NCBI GenBank assembly: GCA_027031565.1
Contig: JALVPX010000142.1
Span: forward strand, 1 to 15,739
Direction: 5' to 3'
Length of the DNA: 15,739 bases
Source of the DNA: Deltaproteobacteria bacterium
Lineage (GTDB): Bacteria > Desulfobacterota > Dissulfuribacteria > Dissulfuribacterales > JALVPX01
Position numbers and translations under genes: made by a program. Under the pieces are notes generated by a model that did not search any database, had not been told where the DNA came from, and worked only from the letters and a program-made list of their open reading frames with translations. This document shows, in pieces, positions 6,683 to 13,554 of this stretch. Positions within the stretch are counted from its first letter, which is position 1, and every line of letters starts with the position of its first letter.

Positions 6683-7581
6683 AAAGACACCTAATAACAC
6701 TGGAACAGCATGAGATGGCCTTGAAAAAGGGTATCGATGTCCCCAATCAGGAGCCGCTGTTTCCGATAGGCCTGGACCAGGTCGGTATAACCAACAAACA
6801 GGTTTGGATTCATGTTCCATCAGGTCATTTGACCTTTGATTGCTCAATTGTGGTGGACCTGCCGGCATGCCGGAGAGGCATACACATGTCGCGCATGGAA
6901 GAAGCCATAAGTGCACTGCATCACAGGGAGTTCGGTGATGTTTCGGAATATGGCGTGGAGTTGGCACGCCGGGTGCTGGACAAACAGGATGGGACTCGCG
7001 TGCAGATCGAGATTTCAGGGGCCGTACCCGTTGAGACTGTGACCAGGGTGAGCAAGCGTGTTTCAATCGACAAGATCGACATGGCAGCAAGGGTGGTTCT
7101 CGACAAGGGGCAGCACGATCCAAAGGTGATGCGTAGAGCGGCCATTTACCATATCACGGCTTGCCCCTGCACCCAGGTTTATGCAGATAACTTGTTTGAC
7201 GACGGCAGCGGAATGCTGCCGACTGTTACGCATTCCCAGAGGTCAAGAACGAGCCTTGGGATAGAGGCATATGAAAATGTCAGCTTTGAGCAAATTGTGG
7301 CCTGCCTCAAGAGAGGGCTGCACGCCACCCAGGATCTGCTCAAAAGGCCGGATGAGGCTGAAATGGTGCTGCAGGCGCATCAAAGCCCTCAGTTTGCCGA
7401 GGATGCTGTAAGGGCAGTGGCCAGGGAAGCCGGGATCTCTTTTGGAAAGGCAATGCCTCTAGACACCCATATTGAAATTGAGTCATTGAGCTACGAATCC
7501 ATACATATTCATGATGTTAAATGTTGTCTCAGGACCACCCTGGGAGATATCTTGGATATAATAAATAGATATAATAAATAG
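6679..7581 (+). CDS. folE2: GTP cyclohydrolase IB, FolE2/MptA family
   Basis: FolE2 converts GTP to 7,8-dihydroneopterin triphosphate, the first step of folate, other pterins and 7-deazaguanine (queuosine) synthesis. It uses a metal other than, or as well as, zinc, in place of the unrelated FolE. Counting from the TTG start (300 residues), the family features are the N-terminal LFPIGLDQVGI, C162-P-C164 (HITACPCTQVY, the conserved metal-ligand cysteine region), THSQRS (184-189) and the C-terminal DTHIEIESLSYESIHIHDV with clustered acidic and histidine ligands. The length is slightly above the usual 260-300. The start sits on a TTGA overlap with the glycosyltransferase stop; ATG at 6715 would give 288 residues and is an alternative. 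It is the fourth gene of the operon, and 11 bases separate it from the alcohol dehydrogenase. Confidence 0.94.
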   Translation: MKRHLITLEQHEMALKKGIDVPNQEPLFPIGLDQVGITNKQVWIHVPSGHLTFDCSIVVDLPACRRGIHMSRMEEAISALHHREFGDVSEYGVELARRVLDKQDGTRVQIEISGAVPVETVTRVSKRVSIDKIDMAARVVLDKGQHDPKVMRRAAIYHITACPCTQVYADNLFDDGSGMLPTVTHSQRSRTSLGIEAYENVSFEQIVACLKRGLHATQDLLKRPDEAEMVLQAHQSPQFAEDAVRAVAREAGISFGKAMPLDTHIEIESLSYESIHIHDVKCCLRTTLGDILDIINRYNK

Positions 7582-7592
7582 CAGGAAACAGC

Positions 7593-8753
7593 ATGTTGAG
7601 ATTTGAATTTCACAATCCCACCAGGATCATCTTTGGAAAGGGCAGGTTGGCGGAGGCCGGGGCCTGGATCGAGGGCCTTTCAAGGAAAGTGCTGCTGGTG
7701 ATCGGCCGTGGAAGCATAAAAAGGCATGGCATCTTTGACATTGTAATGGATTCCATAAAGGCGCACGAAATAAGAGTGGAAGTCCTTGAAGGCGTACAAT
7801 CAAATCCCATCTTATCCAAGGTGGAGGAGGGGATTGAGATCGTGCGCAGGGAGGGATTGGACCTGGTGGCCGCCCTTGGCGGGGGAAGCGTCATGGATAC
7901 TGCCAAGGCCATTGCTGCCGGAGCTCTTTTGGAAGGCGGCAGTGTGTGGGATTTTTTTTCAGGAAAACAGCAAATTACGCAGGCCCTTCCAGTTGTGGCC
8001 ATTCCAACACTTGCTGCGTCAGGTTCTGAAATGAACGGATACATGGTGATAACCAACGAAAAGACAGGCCATAAACTCGCGGCAGGTTCACCACACCTCT
8101 ATCCAGCAATCTCAATTTTGGATCCTGAAACCACTTTTTCGGTACCAGGGGATTATACTGCATATGGCGGTGTGGATGCCATATGCCACCTGTTGGAGCC
8201 ATATTTCAATGGACCATATCCCTATACGCCAGTGCAGGACCGGCTTGCTGAGGGCTTGATAAAAACGATAATGGAGACCACCCAAGGCGCTATAGAATCC
8301 CCTCGGGATTACGACAGCAGGGCCTCAATGATGTGGGCGGCAACGCTGGCACTGTGCGGTCTCACCAAGGCAGGCGTTGGCGACCATTTTTTCCCGGTGC
8401 ATGTGATTGAACACGCAGTAAGTGCGCTCTTCGGGGTTCCGCATGGCGCCGGACTGGCAGCCCTTCTACCAGGCTGGATGAAGTGGCGGGCCGGTAAGGA
8501 AGCAGGGAAGATCGCACAGTTTGGAGCCAGGGTTTTCGAACTGGGCAAAACGGTTAATGCACCTTCAGCCATAAATGCCTTTACCGGCTGGCTGAGGCGG
8601 ATTGGCTGCCCTGCAAGCCTGTCTGAGTTGGGGATAAGCAAGAAAGATCACCAAAGGATTGCGGATAATGCGTCCCGTCAGGTCACGGTGTGGAACATGG
8701 ATCCTCCCTATTCACGGGAAAATATCCTTAAGATATTGTCTCTCTCCCAATGA
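7593..8753 (+). CDS. Iron-containing (group III) alcohol dehydrogenase, butanol dehydrogenase/YqhD-like
   Basis: The 386-residue enzyme is a cytoplasmic NAD(P)H-dependent alcohol/aldehyde oxidoreductase of the metal-dependent group III family, at its normal length. The dinucleotide-binding G96GGSVMD102 is present. The metal ligands are D195 and H199 (GGVDAICHLLE), H270 and H284 (PVHVIEHAVSALFGVPHGAG); the 14-residue spacing between the last two histidines equals that of E. coli YqhD. The N-terminus (FEFHNPTRIIFGKG) is typical of the butanol-dehydrogenase branch. An AGGAAA Shine-Dalgarno (7583-7588) precedes the ATG. It is the last gene of the five-gene operon and is followed by a MITE-like hairpin rather than a classical terminator. 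The substrate could be a generic aldehyde or an intermediate of the operon's product; sequence does not decide. Confidence 0.93.
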   Translation: MLRFEFHNPTRIIFGKGRLAEAGAWIEGLSRKVLLVIGRGSIKRHGIFDIVMDSIKAHEIRVEVLEGVQSNPILSKVEEGIEIVRREGLDLVAALGGGSVMDTAKAIAAGALLEGGSVWDFFSGKQQITQALPVVAIPTLAASGSEMNGYMVITNEKTGHKLAAGSPHLYPAISILDPETTFSVPGDYTAYGGVDAICHLLEPYFNGPYPYTPVQDRLAEGLIKTIMETTQGAIESPRDYDSRASMMWAATLALCGLTKAGVGDHFFPVHVIEHAVSALFGVPHGAGLAALLPGWMKWRAGKEAGKIAQFGARVFELGKTVNAPSAINAFTGWLRRIGCPASLSELGISKKDHQRIADNASRQVTVWNMDPPYSRENILKILSLSQ

Positions 8754-8784
8754 AATCTCGTAGCTGCAGAAGCACGTTCCTGTC

Positions 8785-8805
8785 TTAAGGCTACCTCTAA
8801 AAATT
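8785..8805 (+). repeat. Left terminal inverted repeat of the MITE-like element
   Basis: Perfect inverted copy of 8913-8933, beginning with TTAA followed by GGCTACCTC. Confidence 0.8.
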
Positions 8806-8912
8806 AGGATTTTTATTCAAGGGCAAGACGCGCGAAAAAAATAACCGCAGACATCTTATTGATATTTCGAGGATTATTTTTTGAGTACAACGCAGCCATT
8901 GGGCAAAAAGAC

Positions 8913-8933
8913 AATTTTTAGAGGTAGCCTTAA
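8913..8933 (-). repeat. Right terminal inverted repeat of the MITE-like element
   Basis: Perfect inverted copy of 8785-8805, ending GAGGTAGCC then TTAA. Confidence 0.8.
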
Positions 8934-9126
8934 TATTCTCGGTCAATCATCGAGTGGCAGGCTTCAATCATTGTCCAGGCCTGTAGGCCAGGCACTCGTT
9001 ATTCCCGCGTAACTGCCGTATCGGCCCAGGATCAGGCCCCTCTTTTTCCGTCTTTTTCAAAAAAAATTTAGCTAATTTTGTTTCGTTTCCGATGAGAAAG
9101 ACTGAACACAAAAATGAACTTTTCCT
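8934..9126 (+). other. Non-coding leader upstream of the lipoprotein gene, with a small inverted repeat
   Basis: This stretch after the MITE has no supportable gene. CGAGTG at 8951-8956 pairs with CACTCG at 8993-8998 and encloses GGCCT-GT-AGGCC (8978-8989), a short nested hairpin. There is no T-run after it, so it is not a terminator; it could be a leader structure or an operator. The A/T-rich 9050-9090 region could hold the promoter of the exported-protein unit, but I see no convincing -35/-10 pair. Confidence 0.3.
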
Positions 9127-9134
9127 GGGAGGAA
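9127..9134 (+). promoter_or_regulatory. Ribosome binding site selecting the lipoprotein start
   Basis: GGGAGGAA is placed three bases before the ATG at 9138 and overlaps the codons that would follow an alternative ATG at 9114. It makes 9138 the likely start and puts the signal peptide directly at the N-terminus. Confidence 0.65.
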
Positions 9135-9137
9135 CAA

Positions 9138-10370
9138 ATGAGTACCAAATGGATGAAGCTTGTCTTGGCAGCAGCCTTGTTTCCCTTGATGTTCGGCTGC
9201 GGACAAATAGTTCAGGAATCGGTGGCACCAATAGATTCTGGGAAAACATCAATGGCCGGCTATGCCAAACCGGGCATAGTGGTGCTGCCCTTGGCCGATT
9301 ACAGTACAGGCAAGAGGCCCGATTATTCCTTGAGGCGCCAGCTGAAGATATATGAGGCCCTAAACTACCATCTTGCTGGTTACGGCTTTTATGTTCCCAT
9401 GGAAGAAGATGTGGTGCAGGCGCTTGTAAACATGGGAATCATAAAGGTTGTGAAGGCTCCGTCTTCGGTTCACAAGCGTTCTTATCAGGCCTTCAAGGCC
9501 GAGATTGGGACCGGTTGGTCTGATGACATGCAGCAGGCTATAGACAAGGTGATAGAGGCCAATCAATCCCTTGATGATGGTTCTGAGAAACTAGAGGTAA
9601 CAAAGATAGGCCTTGAGCCCTATCATATAAAGGAGATAGGCAGGCGTTTCGGGGCAGACTATGTCCTGCGGGGCAGGATTGTTGAATATGAAGTGCGCCA
9701 GGACAAGACCTTGAATCCCTTCAGGCAGGGTATGCTGCCATTTTTCTTCAATACCACTTCTCAAACCCTTTTTGGATTCCCCCAGTCTGAAAAATATGAT
9801 TTGTGGCACGACATGGCAGTAGGTGGTGCGCTGGGTGCAATGCTGGGTTCTTCAGCCAATCACCCCTTCAACGAACCTGAAAGAAAGACAAGGATATCAG
9901 GCCATCCACGTTTCGGTTCGGTCACCACCTCGACCAGCGGAGGATATGACAAGGCCGAAGCCTACAATGCACTCTTCTGGGGCGGGGCCGTGGCCGGAAG
10001 CGCCTATCTCGCCTCAAAGGGCGGACAGGTCAATCAGGCGGTGGTTCAAATAAGTCTTGCCCTGCAGGATGCCCATACAGGAGCCATTGTTTGGGCCAAC
10101 AGGGTGGAGAAGGTGGTCCAGCCCGAATCCGTATGGGCTGATCCCTCAGTAAGAAAACACATGGATACTGCTGTTGAGTCCGCGGTGAAATCATTGACCG
10201 ACGACATGTACAAGAGGTTGGCCTCCATTGAGCGCGAAAAGGCTTGCCTGGCAGCAGCAGGCGCTGGCGTCTCCGGCCCTACTGCTTCTCAGCCTCCGGC
10301 AATCATCGAGGACATGGAACCAGCAAGTGAAGGCGCCGGGATGGAAAAGCCTGAACAGTGGGGTTCATAA
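9138..10370 (+). CDS. Predicted outer-membrane lipoprotein, CsgG/LpoB-like
   Basis: The 410-residue protein begins with a short lipoprotein signal (K4, K7, hydrophobic 8-19) and a lipobox-like LMFG-C21. The residue after the cysteine is glycine rather than aspartate, which favours outer-membrane sorting. The mature part has a strand GIVVLPLADYSTG (46-58), an amphipathic region LRRQLKIYEALNYHL, then FGADYVLRGRIVEYEV (about 171-186) and a late strand pair VVQISLALQDAHTGAIVWA (about 301-319). That order, including 'GAdyvlrG' and 'D..TG.ivWa', resembles the nucleotide-independent CsgG/LpoB/FlgO fold. Two glycine-rich hydrophobic stretches (about 226-240 and 277-296) are unusual and could touch the membrane. 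The C-terminus (about 370-410) is low-complexity Ala/Gly/Pro/Glu. It is the first gene of the exported-protein unit, 50 bases before the propeller gene. Lipoprotein status is well supported; the fold is inference and the function is unknown. Confidence 0.8.
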   Translation: MSTKWMKLVLAAALFPLMFGCGQIVQESVAPIDSGKTSMAGYAKPGIVVLPLADYSTGKRPDYSLRRQLKIYEALNYHLAGYGFYVPMEEDVVQALVNMGIIKVVKAPSSVHKRSYQAFKAEIGTGWSDDMQQAIDKVIEANQSLDDGSEKLEVTKIGLEPYHIKEIGRRFGADYVLRGRIVEYEVRQDKTLNPFRQGMLPFFFNTTSQTLFGFPQSEKYDLWHDMAVGGALGAMLGSSANHPFNEPERKTRISGHPRFGSVTTSTSGGYDKAEAYNALFWGGAVAGSAYLASKGGQVNQAVVQISLALQDAHTGAIVWANRVEKVVQPESVWADPSVRKHMDTAVESAVKSLTDDMYKRLASIEREKACLAAAGAGVSGPTASQPPAIIEDMEPASEGAGMEKPEQWGS

Positions 10371-10404
10371 AATTTTTACAAGAAGACAGGTGAATAACAT
10401 TGCG

Positions 10405-10411
10405 TAAGGAG
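10405..10411 (+). promoter_or_regulatory. Ribosome binding site selecting the start of the large secreted protein
   Basis: TAAGGAG lies 9 bases before the ATG at 10421 (followed by a second ATG at 10424). This start gives a signal peptide with a basic residue and hydrophobic core at the very N-terminus, better than the upstream in-frame TTG at 10400. Confidence 0.6.
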
Positions 10412-10420
10412 CCCTTAGGG

Positions 10421-13400
10421 ATGATGAGGAACTTTCATATCAAAATATTGATCTTGGCCTTTATGGCGATCCTTTGGCCCATTGCAGGCCATGCCATAAA
10501 TTTGGGGGACCCTGTTTCAGTCTTTGTGGATGGTGCCGGCGTCCCCAAAGATCAACAAAATCCTACTGTAATCGAGCTGCCAGACAAAAACTTGTGGTTT
10601 GTTGTCTGGGAGGAGTGGCCAAATGGGAATACCGGTGTTGGTACTGGTGCAGACATATGGGGACGCTTTATAACCAGCCAAGGAGATGGTGCTAACGCCT
10701 TGTGCAGCGCTCCCATATTGATCTATGGTGAACCAGGCAATCAGACCAATCCCCAGGTGGCCTATTCCCAGTCCCAAAACGTGTTGTTAATTGTGTGGCA
10801 GGACTCTGATCCAGGCACTTCACCGTCCCATTACGACGGCTTCTTGAAAGGCCGTGCCTTTGCCGTGCCATCCGATCCGTGTTCAAGTTCGCCTTCATCG
10901 CTCTCTACGCCGGTTATCAAATTTCCAGCCTCTGACTATTACAGGAGCGGCGGAGCCTGGCATTTTGATTCTCCGCCGTCAGATTTTGAAATCCTTGGCC
11001 GTTCAGCACCATCTTTGGCCTATGATCCTGCTTTGGACAAGTTTTGGGTGACATGGGTGGAGCTTCGCAGCTCAAGAAAGCACGTATATGGTCCCGCATT
11101 TGGAGGATGCGGGAGCTTCAACTGGACTGTGGGAGATACGAGTTTTGCGGGTTATGCAGCCCTCAATGCATCAGATCTGCTAAATGCCGGAACGGCAGAT
11201 ATGGACAGATTTTACAAGAGACCAGATGTTATCAGGACGACGCCATCGTCAGACGGCTCTGAGTATTATGAAAACGTCCGCTGGATCAGCAGTTCTTATG
11301 CATGTGATATAGAGGTCTTGACATACGAATATTTTGATAATGTAAATAATCCCGATATAGCGGTTGATCCATCTTCTGGAAACGTCCTTTTGACATGGGA
11401 AGGCATAAGGCGAACCCTGAAGGTCACCAACAACGAGAAAAAAGAATTCTGCAATCAGTGCGTGGATTATTCTTCGGTTGCTGAAGCTGCTGCGGACCCA
11501 TCAGATACAACCGTCAAGATCCATGCCATATTTGAAAAGAATATAAGGTGGCACAATCTGCCTTCTTTGAGTGTCAGTGCAGATACTGGTTACAGCCCAT
11601 CCACGATTGCCGACCCTGTGTCAGGCAGGTTCCTCGTGGCATGGGAAAGTCTTAAAAGCGGAAACAATCCAAAGATATATGGACAGCTCATTTACTCGGG
11701 CGGTGGATTGTATAACAACAACTTCATCATAGGCTTTCAGGATACCAATGAGGACGGTCAGAATGACCCTCTGGTAGCATCAAGCCGCCAGACCAATCCT
11801 GATGTTGGTTATGACTTCACAAACCAGCGTTTCTTCGTGGCATGGCAAGACGGCAGAAATGGCTCCGTGTCCCTGGAAAACCTTGATATTTACGGCCAGT
11901 ACGTAGATGCAGAAGGCTCTCTTAGGGGAAGCAACTATCTGCTGAGCGTGTCATCGGATAACAAGCCTGCCGAAGGCAGCCAGTATGCACCAGCCATCGC
12001 CTTCAACGTGGCAAGCCACCGTTTTCTCGCGGTTTGGAAGGATGCAAGGAATTACGCAAATACCTTGTCAGATATTTACGGACAGCGCTTCACGATAGGG
12101 CAGCCCCAATTGACCATACTGAATGCCGACAACCAGCTGCCTCTATCCCCTGCACTGCTCGATTTCGGAAGCCTTGTGGTAGGCGAGCACACAACCAAGC
12201 AGTTCATAATCAAGAATACTGGTGATACCACCTTGGAGATTAAGTCCCTGTCTTCACTGGACGCACCCTTCACCTATATAGGGCTGCCATCCAAGCTGAC
12301 AAACGGCGACGGCATGACCCTGGTGCCCTCGGGGCAGATACAGGTGAACGTGCAATTCGCACCCACAGGCCAGAATTCATATCATGAAGATCTTGCAGTA
12401 AACTCTGATTCAGGAAGCGTAATCATACGGCTTCAGGGTATAGGCATCAGCCAGGTACCGGCCACCTCGTCCATATCCGTGACGCCGTCCAATATCGAAT
12501 TTGGATCTGTGGCAGTGGGAGAAGCAGCCTATGAAACCTTAGTCCTGCAGAACAACGGCAATACAGATATTCATCCCACAACCCCTGACGATCCGGTACA
12601 GCCGTTCAAGAGGCTAAGCACTATGCCGAGCGTTATTCATCCCGGTGAGTCAAAGAGTATAGTTCTCAAGTTTGCCCCTACTTCAGGCGGACAATATATT
12701 TCAAGGGCGGTTCTCCTTTTCCAGGAGACCAATCCAGTGATAATCGAGTTGTCCGGCAACGGTATCGAGTCATCGGGGCCGCCAAGCATAAGCTTGTCTT
12801 CGAGCCGCTTGAGTTTTCCAGATACTCCGACAGGCTCGACCAGTGCGAAACACCTGACCATCAGCAATACGGGCACGGGAACCGCGGTCTTGCTCTATTC
12901 CACGCTGATAGGAAGCGGCTTTGAAGTCGCCACCCAACTCAGGTCCAACCTGGAGATCAAGGCCGGGGAAACAGTTCACGCCATAATAGAATTTTCCCCT
13001 AAAGACGTTTCGGATCACACAGGGACCCTGCAGCTCTTCTTTGCGCACCAGATTAGCCCTATTGAGGTGACCCTTGACGGTAAGGGAATAAGCGAACAGG
13101 AGTACCAGAACAGCCAAGGGCAGGGCAGTAACGGCGGTGGCAACCAGGCTGGGGATACCGGTTCAGAACAGTGGGCTGACCCGCAGACGGTGAAACCTGA
13201 AGTGGTGGTGTGGCAGCAGGCCGACGGTAGCGTGCACTGGAGCTTTGATCCCAATGATCTTCAGAACTCGAAGGCAGATAGGTATGTGGTGCTTGTCACC
13301 CCGTGGGTGGATCCCTGGACAGGTTCTTTGATGATCTATTCAAAAAACGCCAGCGGCAGCTTTGTGCCAGGGCTTGTTCCAGAGGCCCCGGACTGGTCCA

Positions 13401-13546
13401 TGCGATCATACACATATACCGTGTCTTCTGTGGAGGCCCTGGTGCCTGGCAATCTAAAAGGCCCTGGCCAATATTATCTGTTCTTCGGGGTCATATCCCC
13501 AAACAAGATCTATGCAGCTTATGACTGGATCACCTGGATCTGGTAG
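10421..13546 (+). CDS. Large secreted protein: predicted seven-bladed beta-propeller, three choice-of-anchor-D/ASH domains, C-terminal beta domain
   Basis: The 1041-residue protein has a Sec signal peptide (MMRNFHIKILILAFMAI to GHA, residues 1-25). Residues about 47-558 contain seven units of the form N/A-P-x-[VI]-A-[YF]-D-x5-F-x-V-x-W-x-[DE], often ending D-I-[YW]-G-[QR]. They start near 47, 110, 196, 310, 392, 459 and 523, the pattern of a beta-propeller. Three Ig-like ASH/choice-of-anchor-D domains follow (about 561-676, 683-785, 787-890), each with a 'lxFG/Pxxx[VT]G' opening, 'xxxNxG' and a closing G-x-G-I. A Gly/Gln/Asn-rich linker (about 893-923) leads to a tryptophan- and tyrosine-rich C-terminal domain (926-1041). 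The six cysteines are all in the propeller part, so disulfides are possible. There is no LPXTG, dockerin or type IX signal. The next gene follows after 8 bases. Such modules usually bind protein or glycan; I do not recognise a specific role. Confidence 0.85.
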   Translation: MMRNFHIKILILAFMAILWPIAGHAINLGDPVSVFVDGAGVPKDQQNPTVIELPDKNLWFVVWEEWPNGNTGVGTGADIWGRFITSQGDGANALCSAPILIYGEPGNQTNPQVAYSQSQNVLLIVWQDSDPGTSPSHYDGFLKGRAFAVPSDPCSSSPSSLSTPVIKFPASDYYRSGGAWHFDSPPSDFEILGRSAPSLAYDPALDKFWVTWVELRSSRKHVYGPAFGGCGSFNWTVGDTSFAGYAALNASDLLNAGTADMDRFYKRPDVIRTTPSSDGSEYYENVRWISSSYACDIEVLTYEYFDNVNNPDIAVDPSSGNVLLTWEGIRRTLKVTNNEKKEFCNQCVDYSSVAEAAADPSDTTVKIHAIFEKNIRWHNLPSLSVSADTGYSPSTIADPVSGRFLVAWESLKSGNNPKIYGQLIYSGGGLYNNNFIIGFQDTNEDGQNDPLVASSRQTNPDVGYDFTNQRFFVAWQDGRNGSVSLENLDIYGQYVDAEGSLRGSNYLLSVSSDNKPAEGSQYAPAIAFNVASHRFLAVWKDARNYANTLSDIYGQRFTIGQPQLTILNADNQLPLSPALLDFGSLVVGEHTTKQFIIKNTGDTTLEIKSLSSLDAPFTYIGLPSKLTNGDGMTLVPSGQIQVNVQFAPTGQNSYHEDLAVNSDSGSVIIRLQGIGISQVPATSSISVTPSNIEFGSVAVGEAAYETLVLQNNGNTDIHPTTPDDPVQPFKRLSTMPSVIHPGESKSIVLKFAPTSGGQYISRAVLLFQETNPVIIELSGNGIESSGPPSISLSSSRLSFPDTPTGSTSAKHLTISNTGTGTAVLLYSTLIGSGFEVATQLRSNLEIKAGETVHAIIEFSPKDVSDHTGTLQLFFAHQISPIEVTLDGKGISEQEYQNSQGQGSNGGGNQAGDTGSEQWADPQTVKPEVVVWQQADGSVHWSFDPNDLQNSKADRYVVLVTPWVDPWTGSLMIYSKNASGSFVPGLVPEAPDWSMRSYTYTVSSVEALVPGNLKGPGQYYLFFGVISPNKIYAAYDWITWIW

Positions 13547-13554
13547 GAGGGAAT

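Larger units (their letters stand above)
8785..8933. mobile_element. MITE-like non-autonomous element, 149 bp, perfect terminal inverted repeats
   Basis: The first 21 bases (8785-8805) are the exact reverse complement of the last 21 (8913-8933). Both ends finish in TTAA, so the element reads TTAA, then GGCTACCTCTAAAAATT, then the interior, the inverted copy, and TTAA. TTAA could be a 4-bp target duplication, leaving 17-bp inverted repeats, or TA could be the duplicated target. The interior is also imperfectly palindromic: an A-rich run ending in ATAACC (8834-8845) pairs with GGATTATTTTTT (8871-8882), so the whole unit can fold into one long hairpin. It encodes no protein. Its size, ends and fold fit a MITE mobilised in trans by an insertion-sequence transposase encoded elsewhere. 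Lying directly after the operon, it may also act as a bidirectional terminator. Copy number in the genome is unknown from this window. Confidence 0.72.

Noticed and set aside
6551..7123. A 190-codon minus-strand open frame opposite GT2 and folE2
   Set aside because: It is Pro/Cys/Arg-rich shadow sequence antisense to strong matches.
8806..8912. A small gene or transposase remnant inside the MITE-like element
   Set aside because: The interior is self-complementary, and no frame resembles a transposase.
8785..8933. A CRISPR-like or tandem-repeat origin for the inverted ends
   Set aside because: There are only two copies, in inverted orientation, with no spacer periodicity and no cas genes.
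9114..9137. ATG at 9114 as the start of the lipoprotein
   Set aside because: It has no Shine-Dalgarno and would put eight acidic/polar residues before the signal peptide; ATG 9138 has GGGAGGAA just upstream.
10400..10420. TTG at 10400 as the start of the large secreted protein
   Set aside because: A TAAGGAG sequence lies inside this stretch at the right distance from ATG 10421, and the signal peptide is better placed from the ATG.
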